This document shows positions 17,941 to 27,102 of a stretch of DNA of 64,000 bases, in pieces. The DNA lies in the NCBI RefSeq assembly GCF_014205795.1, contig NZ_JACHCN010000021.1:1-64000 (forward strand), in the 5' to 3' direction. Both the position numbers and the translations under genes were made by a program. The stretch's first letter is position 1; every line of letters begins with the position of its first letter. This stretch comes from Rhodanobacter sp. MP7CTX1 (GTDB lineage Bacteria > Pseudomonadota > Gammaproteobacteria > Xanthomonadales > Rhodanobacteraceae). The notes below the pieces were generated by a model. It saw only the letters and a list, made by a program, of their open reading frames with translations, had not been told where the DNA came from and did not search any database.

Positions 17941-19125
17941 TCAACGAACATCGGCCGCGCGGTGAACGTCGTGCGTCACGAATGGATGCTCGGGATCGGG
18001 CGCGTCGAACCAGCGTGGATGCGTCAGCGTGTGCTGCATGTCGGCCACGCCGCTTTGCCAGTGGCCGCGCATGCTGCTCGCGCTGAACTCATAGTCCTTG
18101 TAGTGCCCTTCGTAGGGCTTGTTGCTGTAGATCAGGTGGATCAGGTTGGTTCGCGCACCGTTCGCGCGCGCCTCGGCGCAGCGAAAGGCCGGGTGGTCGC
18201 GCTGATCGAGCGGCACCAGCGCCATCAGTTCATGTAACAGGCGCTGCTGCTCACAGTTCTCATGCATATATTCGGTGACCAATCGGGTGCGGCTGGAATA
18301 CTGGATCTCCTTGGCCCGTTCGGCGACCCCGGTCATGTCAGTCGGGAGCGTATTGCCCGCGCTCCACAAGTCGACCTGGAGGATCAGCGCATCGCGATGC
18401 GGCCGCTCGGTCAGCACCTTGTACAGCGGCGTGTTGGAGACGATGCCGCCATCCCAGTAGAACTCACCGTCGATCTCCACCGCCGGAAACCCGGGTGGCA
18501 ATGCGCCCGAGGCCATGAAGTGTTCGAGCTTGAGCACGCCATGCGTGTTGTCGAAATAGGCGAAGTTGCCGGTACGCACGTTCACCGCACCGATCGACAC
18601 ACGCACGCTGCGTGCATCGTTGATGCGATCGAAATCGACCAGTCTTTCCAGCGTCGCGCGCAGCGGTGCCGTGTCATACCAGCTCGTCGTGGCCGGACTG
18701 GCGTGCCTCTGCAGCAATGGCGACGCCAGCCGTGGCCGGAAGAAGCCAGGCTGACCCTCGATCAGCGCGCGCCAAGCGGCGAATCCGCTGAGGCTGTTCT
18801 GTATCGTCAGCGGCCACGAGAGACCGTCGAACAGGGTGGGTGCGGGCCAGTATGCGGGCTGGCAAAGGGTGTCCCAGAATTCGTGCAGTCGCTCGACCCG
18901 CCGTTCGGGCGCGTTGCCGGCAATGATCGCAGCATTCAGCGCACCGATCGAAATCCCGGCGAGCCAGTTCGGCCGCAACCCCGCCACATGCAGCGCCTCA
19001 TAGACACCCGCCTGATACGCACCCAGCGCACCGCCGCCCTGCAGCACCAGGGCGACGCTGCGGTAGTCGCGCGCGACCGCGTCGGCCAGCGTCACTGGTG
19101 TCTGTTTGCGTTTATCGTTGGCCAT
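17941..19125 (-). CDS. Patatin-like phospholipase
   Basis: A 394-aa patatin/RssA-type lipase. The oxyanion glycine motif GGGALGAYQAG (about residues 29-39), nucleophile motif GISIG (about 57-61) and the catalytic DGG in YWDGGIVSNTPL (about 215-217) are all present, so it should be active. The C-terminal about 130 residues match the extension common in these bacterial patatins. It begins 5 nt after the 3-hydroxybutyrate dehydrogenase stop, so the two form an operon; the pairing suggests a role with polyhydroxybutyrate granules or lipid turnover, which is inference. Confidence 0.9.
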   Translation of the reverse strand: MANDKRKQTPVTLADAVARDYRSVALVLQGGGALGAYQAGVYEALHVAGLRPNWLAGISIGALNAAIIAGNAPERRVERLHEFWDTLCQPAYWPAPTLFDGLSWPLTIQNSLSGFAAWRALIEGQPGFFRPRLASPLLQRHASPATTSWYDTAPLRATLERLVDFDRINDARSVRVSIGAVNVRTGNFAYFDNTHGVLKLEHFMASGALPPGFPAVEIDGEFYWDGGIVSNTPLYKVLTERPHRDALILQVDLWSAGNTLPTDMTGVAERAKEIQYSSRTRLVTEYMHENCEQQRLLHELMALVPLDQRDHPAFRCAEARANGARTNLIHLIYSNKPYEGHYKDYEFSASSMRGHWQSGVADMQHTLTHPRWFDAPDPEHPFVTHDVHRAADVR

Positions 19126-19130
19126 GGCGC

Positions 19131-19931
19131 TTACTGCATATACCAGCCGTGACTGACCACAATACTTTGTCCGGTCAGTGCGGCGGATGGGAACGTGGCC
19201 AGATACAACGCCGTCTGTGCGATGTCATCGACGGTGGTGAACACGCCATCGACAGTGTCCTTCAGCATCACGTTCTTGATCACGTCCGCTTCGCTGATAC
19301 CAAGCTCCCTGGCCTGCTCGGGTATCTGCTTTTCGACCAGCGGCGTACGCACGAAACCGGGGCAGATCACGTGCGAGCGCACATTGCGTGGTGCACCTTC
19401 CTTCGCCAGCGTGCGCGCCAGGCCGAGCAAGCCATGCTTGGCCGTGACATAGGCGGACTTGAGCCTGGACGCCTCATGCGAATGCACCGAGCCCATGTAG
19501 ATCACCATGCCGCCGCGGCTGTTGCCGGTACCGTCGTCCTTGTACATGTGCTGCAGCGCGGCCTTCGTGGTGAGGAAACCACCATCGAGATGGATCGCCA
19601 GCATCTTTTTCCAGTCGGCGAACGCGAACTGGTCGATCGGGTTGATGATCTGCACGCCGGCGTTGGATATCAGGATGTCCAGACGGCCAAATGCCGCAAC
19701 CACCTTGTCGGTGCCGGCATTCACTGCGGCCTCGTCGGTGACATCCATTGCGATGCCGATCGCTTTGCCACCAGCGGCGTTGATCTCGGCCGCCGCGGCA
19801 TCCGCCGCCTGTTGGTTGATGTCGGCGATCGCCACGGCCGCGCCGTTCTTCGCATACAGTTCGGCAATCGCCTTGCCGATACCACTGGCTGCGCCAGTGA
19901 TCAGTGCCACTTTGCCGTCAAGACTCGTCAT
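19131..19931 (-). CDS. 3-hydroxybutyrate dehydrogenase (SDR family)
   Basis: Short-chain dehydrogenase, 266 aa, likely oxidising (R)-3-hydroxybutyrate to acetoacetate. The cofactor motif TGAASGIG, the NAG motif ISNAG, the catalytic Ser in MGSVHSH and the YVTAK Tyr/Lys pair are all intact. The C-terminal HGWYMQ ending and the VHSHEAS loop are typical of the bdhA/hbdH branch. First gene of a two-gene unit with the patatin. Substrate assignment is by family resemblance. Confidence 0.87.
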   Translation of the reverse strand: MTSLDGKVALITGAASGIGKAIAELYAKNGAAVAIADINQQAADAAAAEINAAGGKAIGIAMDVTDEAAVNAGTDKVVAAFGRLDILISNAGVQIINPIDQFAFADWKKMLAIHLDGGFLTTKAALQHMYKDDGTGNSRGGMVIYMGSVHSHEASRLKSAYVTAKHGLLGLARTLAKEGAPRNVRSHVICPGFVRTPLVEKQIPEQARELGISEADVIKNVMLKDTVDGVFTTVDDIAQTALYLATFPSAALTGQSIVVSHGWYMQ

Positions 19932-20000
19932 GTCGTGTCCTTCTCGCAGGGGAAGTGCTCATGATACGGCGATTCGATCGAGCGTCGGGCCACGCACCCT

Positions 20001-20079
20001 GTAGGAGCGCACCCTGTGCGCGAAAAACCTACGGAGCGGTGACGCTGTCGCGTCTTTCGCACACAGGGTGCGCTCCTAC
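20001..20079. repeat. REP-like inverted repeat pair
   Basis: GTAGGAGCGCACCCTGTG (20001-20018) is repeated in inverted form (20062-20079), with extended pairing of flanking bases. The sequence type (GTAGGAGCGCACCCTGTGCGCGA) is the REP-like palindrome scattered between genes in Xanthomonadales. It lies between uppP and the dehydrogenase gene and could protect mRNA ends or stop transcription. Confidence 0.8.
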
Positions 20080-20101
20080 GAAAGGCACCCGGAACTTGGG
20101 C

Positions 20102-20935
20102 CTAAGCCGCCAGCGGGTGCAGCGCAAACCAGCCGAGGCAGAGCGCGCCGGCCACGATGCAATAGATGCCGAACGAGGCCAGCCGCCCGCTCCCCTCGAA
20201 ATAACCCATCAGAAAACGCACGCTGAGATAAGCAGCGATACCGGTCAGCACACCGCCGAGCGCGGCCGTGGCGAGCTGGGCATGATCGTGCATCAGCTTG
20301 GGCAGCTCCAGCATGCCGGCCGCCAGGATGATCGGCGTGCCGAGCAGGAATGAAAATTCCGCCGCGGCCTTGCGCGTCAACCCAACTCGCGCGCCAGCGA
20401 TCATGGTCAGGCCGCTACGCGAGAAGCCGGGAATCAGCGCGCCGATCTGCGCCAGTCCGACCAGCGCTGCCTGCACCAGGGTGAGACGCTGAGGTGCGCG
20501 TTCTGATGCTTCGTCATCGCCACGACGGCCACCGAGCCACAGCACGATGCCATTGACCAGCAGCGCAAATGCCACGATGCGCAAATCGTGAAACAGGCGC
20601 TCAAGCGGCTTTTCCAGCCACAGACCGACCAGGCCCGCCGGTATCGTGCCGACCAGCAACGCCCAGGCCAGATGACCATCATCACTGGGGCGACCGCGCA
20701 GGCTGCCGAAGAAGCCCTGTGCAATGGCGATCCAGCGGATACGGAAATACCACAGCAGGGCGATCGCGGTGCCCAGATGCAGGGCTACCAGAAACGGTAG
20801 CAGCGCGGGCGCGTGGTGATCCAGCTGCACGCCAAACAGAGCGGGAACCAGCAGGGTATGGCCGAGGCTGCTGACCGGGAACAATTCGGTGACGCCTTGC
20901 AGAATGCTCAGCAATAACAGCAACAGCACGCTCAT
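20102..20935 (-). CDS. uppP: Undecaprenyl-diphosphatase
   Basis: Integral membrane phosphatase (BacA/UppP) that dephosphorylates undecaprenyl pyrophosphate to recycle the lipid carrier for murein synthesis and confers bacitracin tolerance. The 277-aa product has about eight membrane segments and both active-site motifs: [15 protein letters not shown] near residue 15 and PGFSRSG near 174. It is the downstream gene of speA by position (85 bp apart) but probably a separate unit. Confidence 0.94.
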   Translation of the reverse strand: MSVLLLLLLSILQGVTELFPVSSLGHTLLVPALFGVQLDHHAPALLPFLVALHLGTAIALLWYFRIRWIAIAQGFFGSLRGRPSDDGHLAWALLVGTIPAGLVGLWLEKPLERLFHDLRIVAFALLVNGIVLWLGGRRGDDEASERAPQRLTLVQAALVGLAQIGALIPGFSRSGLTMIAGARVGLTRKAAAEFSFLLGTPIILAAGMLELPKLMHDHAQLATAALGGVLTGIAAYLSVRFLMGYFEGSGRLASFGIYCIVAGALCLGWFALHPLAA

Positions 20936-21020
20936 CCGGACTTCTTTCCTCGATACGAATAGTCATTGGGTTGCATCTGCGCAGAGGGCCTCCGCGCAGA
21001 TGCCTGGCGACGGTGAACAG

Positions 21021-22907
21021 TCAGAGCGCTTCAGCCAGATAGGTGTAACCGGTCAACCCGTGATGCAGCGCCTCGGCGAGCTGCGCGGCCTCGTCGCCCA
21101 CGATGCCGGCGGCCGACATCCGGTCGGCATAGGCGGCGCGCAGTGCATCGAGGTCGTAGCCGACGTAATCGAGCATCAGGTCGGTGGTGTCGCCTCGACG
21201 GATGTGGGCGAACTCGTAGCTGTCGTCGGCCACGCGCACATTCACCGCATCGGTGTCGCCGAACAGATTGTGGATGTCGCCGAGCGTCTCCTGGTACGCA
21301 CCGACCATGAAGATGCCAAGCCGGTAACTTTCGCCTTCATTGAGGGCGTGCAACGGCAGGCTCACATCAACGCCCTCGGCATCGACGTAATGGTCGATGC
21401 GGCCATCCGAATCACAGGTGAGGTCCACAATCACGCCGCGGCGGGTGGGTTCTTCGTCGAGCCGCGCGATCGGTGTGATCGGGAAGATCTGTCCAATCGC
21501 CCAGATATCCGGCACCGACTCGAACACCGAAAAATTGACGAAGTACTTGTCGACCAGCTTCTCGTCCAGTTCGTCCAGCGCCTGCCGATGTGAGCGCTCC
21601 GCCGGCAGCAGGCGCGTGCGCACGGCGTTGGTGATGGCGTAGTACAGCTCGTCCAGCCGCGCACGGTCGGCCAGCGCGAGCTGACCCAGCGCATACAGCG
21701 TCTGCCCTTCGCTGAGATGGTGCTGGGCTTCGTGGAACAACTCGAGTGGTGGGCGGCGTCCGAGCTCTTCGTACGTCTCGCGCAGCCGGCGCAGCACGGC
21801 GGGTTCGTCGTCGCACGGTGGCGGGATCGTCCCGGCCGGCACTTCCTCCACCTCGGTCACGTTGACCACCATCACCGCATGATGTGCGGTCATCGCGCGG
21901 CCGGCTTCGGTGAGGATGTGCGGCGCGCGCAATCCTTCGGCCTCGACCGCCTCGGCCAGCGACTGCACGATGGTCGAAGCGTATTGCTCGATCGAATAGT
22001 TGATCGAGTTGTGGCTGCGCGAACGGGTGCCTTCGTAGTCCACGCCGAGGCCACCACCGACGTCGACGATCTCCAGCGGCACGCCCATCCGGATCAGCTC
22101 AACGAAGTAGCGCGTCGCTTCGCGCATGCCGTTGGCGATGTCGCGCACGTTCGAAATCTGCGAGCCCATGTGGAAGTGCTGCAGCTTCAGCGTGTGCTTG
22201 AGGCCGGCCTGATCCAGTCGCTGGATCAGGGTGAGCACCTGATTCGGCGAGAGACCGAACTTGCCCTTGTCGCCGCCGGTGTTCTGCCACTTGCCGGCGC
22301 CGATCGAAGCGAGTCGCACGCGCACACCGAGCAGCGGCTCGACACCAAGTGCCTTTGCTTCGCTGAATACATGGTCCAGTTCGGAAAGCTTCTCGATCAC
22401 GATGTGCACGCGCAGGCCGAGCTTCAACCCGATCAGCGCGAGGCGAATGTATTCGCGATCCTTGTAGCCGTTGCAGATCACGATGGAACCGGGCCGCGCC
22501 ATCGCCAGCACGGCCATCAACTCCGGCTTGGAGCCCGCTTCCAGACCGAAGCCGTGGGTTCCGGCTGCCACCAGTTCGCCCACCACACCACGCTGCTGGT
22601 TCACCTTGATCGGATAGATGGCCGTATAGCCGCCCGCGTAATTCCATTCGCCGATCGCCTTGGCGAACGCGCCTTGCAGCCGCGCCAGACGGTCGGCCAG
22701 GATGTCGGGAAAACGCACCAGCAGCGGCAGCCGCAAGCCCTCGCTGCGGGCGCGCTCGACAATCCCCGGCAACGACAACGCCGGGCCACTGGCGCCGCGC
22801 GGGCGCATCACGATGTGACCGGCCGCGTCGACATCGACGTAACCGTCACCCCAGTGGGGGATGGCATAGGTATGCCGGGCCTGATCTGTATTCCAATGCT
22901 TCGCCAC
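21021..22907 (-). CDS. speA: Biosynthetic arginine decarboxylase
   Basis: PLP enzyme making agmatine from arginine, the first step toward putrescine and spermidine. The 628-aa product has the PLP-lysine region YPIKVNQQRGV (Lys101), GLEAGSKPEL, VDVGGGLGVDYEG and ILTEAGRAMTAHHA. Start is GTG at 22907 with a perfect AAAGGAG site (22922-22916). That ribosome site directly abuts the end of a 267-bp palindromic element, so the speA promoter must lie in or beyond the element. speE is divergent, so two polyamine genes share one intergenic region. Confidence 0.95.
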   Translation of the reverse strand: MAKHWNTDQARHTYAIPHWGDGYVDVDAAGHIVMRPRGASGPALSLPGIVERARSEGLRLPLLVRFPDILADRLARLQGAFAKAIGEWNYAGGYTAIYPIKVNQQRGVVGELVAAGTHGFGLEAGSKPELMAVLAMARPGSIVICNGYKDREYIRLALIGLKLGLRVHIVIEKLSELDHVFSEAKALGVEPLLGVRVRLASIGAGKWQNTGGDKGKFGLSPNQVLTLIQRLDQAGLKHTLKLQHFHMGSQISNVRDIANGMREATRYFVELIRMGVPLEIVDVGGGLGVDYEGTRSRSHNSINYSIEQYASTIVQSLAEAVEAEGLRAPHILTEAGRAMTAHHAVMVVNVTEVEEVPAGTIPPPCDDEPAVLRRLRETYEELGRRPPLELFHEAQHHLSEGQTLYALGQLALADRARLDELYYAITNAVRTRLLPAERSHRQALDELDEKLVDKYFVNFSVFESVPDIWAIGQIFPITPIARLDEEPTRRGVIVDLTCDSDGRIDHYVDAEGVDVSLPLHALNEGESYRLGIFMVGAYQETLGDIHNLFGDTDAVNVRVADDSYEFAHIRRGDTTDLMLDYVGYDLDALRAAYADRMSAAGIVGDEAAQLAEALHHGLTGYTYLAEAL

Positions 22908-22922
22908 CAGCGTTGCTCCTTT

Positions 22923-23189
22923 AGAGCCTGTTTATGATCTCCCCGTAGCCCGCGCCGGGAGCTGTTTGCGCGCAGGCCAAGGAAGAGCGAGGGAGTGTAC
23001 GTCCGTACACGACCGAGTGATGACGCCGGCCTGCGCGCAAACAGACCCGGCCCGAAGGGTTGTCGTTGAATGGCCGCCATGCGACAGCGCGCGGCTTGAC
23101 CTGACGGACGTCAGGCACTGCGCCGCGCACTACCACCTGTCGGCCATTCAACGACAACGCGAGCCACGGGGAGATCATAAACAGGCTCT
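22923..23189. repeat. MITE-like 267-bp palindromic element
   Basis: Perfect 24-bp terminal inverted repeats (22923-22946 and 23166-23189) enclose two long internal hairpins: 22962-22978 with 23028-23044 (17 bp) and 23059-23076 with 23141-23158 (18 bp). The first hairpin loop holds a further palindrome (22995-23010, GTGTACGTCCGTACAC) and the second holds 23101-23114 (CTGACGGACGTCAG). There is no coding capacity. The build suggests a non-autonomous mobile element or a large cruciform. No target-site duplication is obvious. Confidence 0.75.
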
Positions 23190-23424
23190 CAACCAACGGA
23201 TGATGAAAGTCGCAGCGGCGAGCCTTGACGGTCTGCTCGGGAAGAGCTCGAAGTCCGAGCGACCGGAAGCCTCGCACGCCGCGGGGCCGATCGGACTTGA
23301 TGGCTGCCAGACGCGCTGCGCCGGCGATGCCAGGGCGCCATTGTAATGGTCACCTGTGACGATATGCGCATGGCGCCCGATCGGCCTTGCCTACGGGTGA
23401 CGGGACGCTGGTCACCGTTGCCGC

Positions 23425-23430
23425 TATAAT
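23425..23430 (+). promoter_or_regulatory. speE -10 box
   Basis: A perfect TATAAT (23425-23430) lies 45 bp before the speE ATG. No clear -35 hexamer is found at 16-18 bp, so an activator or extended contacts may be used. The stretch 23190-23424 between the palindromic element and this box shows no gene. Confidence 0.5.
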
Positions 23431-23474
23431 TGGGGGTCTTTATCTCCCACCACGGTTCCCCAGGAACATCCGCC

Positions 23475-24329
23475 ATGTCTCAGCAGCCCAGCTGGTTCAC
23501 CGAAGCCCACCAGGCCTCCGGCTCCTCCATCGGTTTCCGCACCGAGCAACAGCTGCATGCGGAGAAAACACCATTCCAGACCATCGAGATCTACAAGACC
23601 ACCGACTGGGGCAACCTGATGGTGATCGATGGCTGCGTGATGCTGACCACGCGCGACAACTTCCTGTACCACGAAATGATGACCCACCCGGCCCTGTTCA
23701 CCCATGCGCGTGCCAAGCGCGTCGTGATCATCGGCGGCGGCGACTGCGGCACGCTGCGTGAGGTGCTCAAGCATGAGGAAGTCGAATCCGCCGTACAGGT
23801 TGAAATCGACGAGCGCGTGACACGGCTCGCCGAGCAGTACTTCCCGGAACTGTGCGAGGCGAACAATGACCCGCGCGCCGAACTGCTGTTCATCGACGGC
23901 ATCAAGTACATGGCCGAGGCGGAACCGGAGTCGCTGGACCTGATCATCGTCGACTCGACCGACCCGGTCGGTCCGGCCGAAGGCCTGTTCAACGCGGCTT
24001 TTTACGCCAGCTGCCACAAGGCCCTGCGCCACGGCGGTATCCTGGTGCAGCAGAGCGAATCCCCGCTGGCGCACCTGGACCTGATCAAGTCGATGCGCTC
24101 GGCGATGCGCACGTCGGGCTTCGCGGCAGTGCGTACGTTGCCGTTTCCGCAGCCGTGCTATCCGACCGGCTGGTGGAGCTGCACGATGGCGCGCAAGGGC
24201 GGCGATCTGTCCGGTTTCCGCGAACGCGGCGCGATCAGCAAGAATTTCACGACCCGCTATTACAACGCCGACATTCACCGCGGCGCACTGGCACAGCCGG
24301 AATTCATGCGCGAGGCGCTGGGCGAATAA
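23475..24329 (+). CDS. speE: Spermidine synthase
   Basis: Transfers an aminopropyl group from decarboxylated S-adenosylmethionine to putrescine. The 284-aa product shows EKTPFQTIEIYKT, the nucleotide-binding VVIIGGGDCGTLRE, and the active-site IIVDSTDPVGPAEGLF. The ATG at 23475 follows an AGGAA site; the open frame begins at 23430 but lacks family residues there. It is divergent from speA. Confidence 0.95.
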   Translation: MSQQPSWFTEAHQASGSSIGFRTEQQLHAEKTPFQTIEIYKTTDWGNLMVIDGCVMLTTRDNFLYHEMMTHPALFTHARAKRVVIIGGGDCGTLREVLKHEEVESAVQVEIDERVTRLAEQYFPELCEANNDPRAELLFIDGIKYMAEAEPESLDLIIVDSTDPVGPAEGLFNAAFYASCHKALRHGGILVQQSESPLAHLDLIKSMRSAMRTSGFAAVRTLPFPQPCYPTGWWSCTMARKGGDLSGFRERGAISKNFTTRYYNADIHRGALAQPEFMREALGE

Positions 24330-24357
24330 GCCGGCAAGGCACGCCGTTTGCACGCCG

Positions 24358-24398
24358 GGCGGGGCAACGGCCCGCCCCACTCGGCATCAAGCCGAGTG
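24358..24398. terminator. Two adjacent hairpins after speE
   Basis: GGGCGGG/CCCGCCC (24358-24364, 24372-24378) is followed at once by ACTCGGC/GCCGAGT (24380-24386, 24392-24398). They lie between convergent speE and a small membrane protein gene. Neither has a strong T-run; they may act as a bidirectional terminator. Confidence 0.45.
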
Positions 24399-24401
24399 CA
24401 A

Positions 24402-24596
24402 CTAGAACATCTTGCTGCGCACCTTGGGCAACAGGACCAGCAAGAGCGTCGCGAACGGGCCGAACAGCACCGACAGCAGGAACCACAGCAGGCCGCTGCG
24501 GTTTTTCCCCTGTGCGAGCGCGGCGTTGATCAGCGCCAGCGTGCCCCAGCCGACAAACCAGGGCGCGCCGGCGGCAAATGTCGAAAAATGATCCAC
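24402..24596 (-). CDS. Small two-segment membrane protein
   Basis: A 64-aa hydrophobic protein with two membrane segments (about residues 10-26 and 35-56) separated by AQGKNRSG, and a basic C-terminus (LPKVRSKMF). The GTG at 24596 is chosen because a GGGAGA site precedes it; the frame is open to 24665 without a better start. Resembles small conserved inner-membrane proteins of xanthomonads; function unknown. Confidence 0.7.
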   Translation of the reverse strand: MDHFSTFAAGAPWFVGWGTLALINAALAQGKNRSGLLWFLLSVLFGPFATLLLVLLPKVRSKMF

Positions 24597-24625
24597 TAAT
24601 GCGTCTCCCGAACTAGCTTGATGTA

Positions 24626-24641
24626 GGCGCGATGCCGCGCC
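24626..24641. repeat. Small hairpin upstream of the small membrane protein gene
   Basis: GGCGCG (24626-24631) and CGCGCC (24636-24641) form a tight 6-bp stem with a 4-base loop 30 bp ahead of the GTG start. It could influence translation; no known motif. Confidence 0.35.
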
Positions 24642-24792
24642 GGAAGCGGCCATCCTAACAAGCATTGCGCCGGCTTCGCGCCGAAAGCCCGTTCATAAAC
24701 CTGCGACCAGGCTGTCTCACAACCACCCGAATCAGCCGAGCTTAATGCACGGGGGGTATGCTCGGCGCTTTGATTGCGGAAGGAAGCGAACG

Positions 24793-25836
24793 ATGCGTGG
24801 ACTGCGCTACCTCACCTTGCTGACGTGTGCCTTGGCATGCGTCGCCACGCCCGTGCTCGCCGGCCACCCCACCGGCCAGCCGGGCGCTGCCAGCAAGACC
24901 GCCGGCCCTGACGGAACGGCTGCGACCCGCGAAAAGGCCTTGCTGGGACTGCAGCGTGACCTGGTCAGTGTGCTGGCCCTGCGCGTCGACGCGCTGCCGT
25001 TGCTCGGTGCCGCCCTGTATGCCCGGCCACTGCTCAACCAGCCGAAGTTCGCCACCTTTCATGTGTTGATCGAGCGCGCGGCGCACGCGGACGACGCCGG
25101 AGCGGCGGTGAGTTGGGTCCGACTGGCTGATTGCGACGCCAAGGCAGACGCCTGTCCCAATTCGGGCGCGCTGGATCAACTGGTGACGCAGGCACCGGAC
25201 AACGCCGCGGTATGGTTGCTCAAGCTCGGCGATGACACCCGAAAGATGAAGCCGGAGGCCGCGCGCGCGGACCTGGCGAAGGCGGCCGCCGCCAAGCTGT
25301 ATGACGACTACACCGGAATCAGCCTGAAGGCACTGGCCGACTCGGTCAGCATGCTGCCACCGCCGGCCGACACGATCGATCCGGCCCACGCCGCCGGTGC
25401 GATGGGCGTGAAGCAGGTGCTGGTGTTCGGCCTGGCCAGCACCCAGCCACAGCCCGGCTTGCAGGTCACCGCCAAGCTGTGCGAGAACGCCAGCGGCGAT
25501 GCATCGATCAAGGCCGATTGCCTGAACCTCGGCAAGATCCTCGAATGGGGTTCCAGCCCTCTGGGGCGTTCGCTCGGTCTGCATCTGCGCGAAGTGCTGG
25601 CGGATGACCCGGTGCAGCAGCAGGACGCCAAGCACGCCCGGCTCAATCTGATCTGGCAAGTGCAAAGCTTCGCCCAGCTGTCGGCCCGCGCGCAGGGCGA
25701 CGCGGCGCTGTCCCAGCATCTGCTGTTGCTGGCGACCAGCGGCGGCACCGAAATGAGTCTGCTGCTGGCGGCCTTGCGTGACAACAACATCCCGACCGAC
25801 GCGCCCGCCGACTGGAAGCCGCAGCGGTCCGAATGA
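24793..25836 (+). CDS. Exported hypothetical protein
   Basis: A 347-aa protein with a signal peptide (MRGLRYLTLLTCALACVATPVLA) and a helical, Ala/Leu-rich body. Paired cysteines (DCDAKADAC near residue 115; others near 232 and 243) would suit disulfides in the periplasm. The ATG at 24793 follows AAGGAAG. No catalytic motif is recognised; the repeated helical pattern could be TPR-like, but this is not certain. It stands alone upstream of the ParA gene. Confidence 0.75.
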   Translation: MRGLRYLTLLTCALACVATPVLAGHPTGQPGAASKTAGPDGTAATREKALLGLQRDLVSVLALRVDALPLLGAALYARPLLNQPKFATFHVLIERAAHADDAGAAVSWVRLADCDAKADACPNSGALDQLVTQAPDNAAVWLLKLGDDTRKMKPEAARADLAKAAAAKLYDDYTGISLKALADSVSMLPPPADTIDPAHAAGAMGVKQVLVFGLASTQPQPGLQVTAKLCENASGDASIKADCLNLGKILEWGSSPLGRSLGLHLREVLADDPVQQQDAKHARLNLIWQVQSFAQLSARAQGDAALSQHLLLLATSGGTEMSLLLAALRDNNIPTDAPADWKPQRSE

Positions 25837-25924
25837 CGCCACCCGTTCAAAGCGGCTGCACGCACCTTTGCGCGGCATTCGCAGCCGTGTAGGCTTGGAT
25901 CACCTCCGCGGCAAGGGTCAATCG

Positions 25925-26557
25925 ATGCTTACGACGCTGGTAGCAAGCAGCAAGGGTGGTTGTGGCAAGAGCACGCTGGTAACCCAGCTGGCGTCGCACT
26001 GGGCACAGGCGGGTCAGCACACCGCCATCATCGACGCCGACCGGCAGGGCTCCAGCTTTCGCTGGGCCACCCTGCGGCCGGACAACGTACCCGGCGTGCT
26101 GGCGCTCGAAGGTGGCCGCAAGGCGCTACAACGACTGCCGCCGGACACTCAACAGCTGCTGATCGATACTCCCGCCGGCTCAGGTGAGCGCGAACTGGAA
26201 CCGTACCTGGAACAGGCGAGCGTATTACTGGTGCCGGTGCTGCCATCGTCGTTCGATCTGCATGCCACGCTGCATTTCATCAAGGAGTTGCAGCAGATCA
26301 GCCGCATCCGCCGCGGCAAGCTGCCCGTGGCGCTGGTCGCCAACCGGCTCAAGCCGTGGACCCACGCCAGCCAGGACGCGGTGGCCCAGCTTGCCGAACA
26401 ATCGCCCTTTCCGATTGCCGCGCAATTGCGCGACAGTCAGGCCTATGTCCTGCTCAGCGCGCTGGGCAAGGGCATCTTCGATTACCAGTCCGAACAGGTC
26501 CGCAACCATCAGGAGGATTGGAAAGCATTACTACGCTGGATCAAGCGCCAGCACTGA
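25925..26557 (+). CDS. ParA/MinD-family ATPase (orphan)
   Basis: A 210-aa P-loop ATPase. The deviant Walker A motif SKGGCGKST (about residues 9-17), the Walker A' IIDADRQGS and the Walker B-like LLIDTPAG are present. Proteins of this class position chromosomes, plasmids or protein clusters on membrane or nucleoid. No parB or other partner is adjacent, so its cargo is unknown. The ATG at 25925 follows AAGGGTC; upstream in-frame sequence overlaps the previous gene and is not conserved in character. Confidence 0.88.
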   Translation: MLTTLVASSKGGCGKSTLVTQLASHWAQAGQHTAIIDADRQGSSFRWATLRPDNVPGVLALEGGRKALQRLPPDTQQLLIDTPAGSGERELEPYLEQASVLLVPVLPSSFDLHATLHFIKELQQISRIRRGKLPVALVANRLKPWTHASQDAVAQLAEQSPFPIAAQLRDSQAYVLLSALGKGIFDYQSEQVRNHQEDWKALLRWIKRQH

Positions 26558-26628
26558 GAGTCTGTTCATGGGCTCTTCGCCGTCATCTTTGTGAAACCAC
26601 CGTCGCACGACAATACCGGGAGTCCCCC

Positions 26629-27102
26629 ATGCACGAATTGATCCTGTTGCGACACGCCGAAGCCGTGCCGATAGAACATGCCGACGATGACCAGCAACGC
26701 CCACTCAGCACTCGCGGTGAGCAGGAAGCGCAAGCTGCCGGGCTGTGGCTGGCCGCCCATGGCAGCCAGCCTGATCGGGTGCTGTGTTCGCCCACCCGGC
26801 GCACCGACGAAACCGCTCGGCTGGCGCTGGCCGCGATGGTTTCGGCACCAGTCCCGCAAATCGCCGCTGAAATTTACGACGCCTCCCCGGGCGAGCTGCT
26901 GGCGCTGCTGGACCAGCACGGCGACGCGGGCACCGTGATGCTGGTCGGCCACAATCCCGGCATCGAGCGGCTGGTAGCGCTGCTGGTCGAAGGTCGGTCC
27001 GATGAATTCCGTGGCATGCCGCCCGGCGCCTTGGCCGTGCTGCATCTGAACGGCGCACTGGAACCAGGCAATGCCCGGCTGGACGCATTCTGGTCGCCGT
27101 GA
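26629..27102 (+). CDS. sixA: SixA-type phosphohistidine phosphatase
   Basis: A 157-aa histidine-phosphatase-superfamily enzyme. The RHG-type catalytic motif is LLRHAEA (His about residue 8) with a second His in VGHNPGIE (about 106) and Arg in SPTRRTDETA. SixA proteins remove phosphate from phosphohistidine, for example in phosphorelay or PTS proteins. The ATG at 26629 follows GGGAG. Its stop overlaps the yceI-like GTG start by 4 nt (GTGA), showing coupling. Confidence 0.87.
   Translation: MHELILLRHAEAVPIEHADDDQQRPLSTRGEQEAQAAGLWLAAHGSQPDRVLCSPTRRTDETARLALAAMVSAPVPQIAAEIYDASPGELLALLDQHGDAGTVMLVGHNPGIERLVALLVEGRSDEFRGMPPGALAVLHLNGALEPGNARLDAFWSP

Noticed and set aside
26557..26581. Sequence resembling one terminal repeat of the palindromic element (GAGAGTCTGTTCATG)
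   Set aside because: Only a partial match and no second end nearby; could be chance, so not called a solo repeat.
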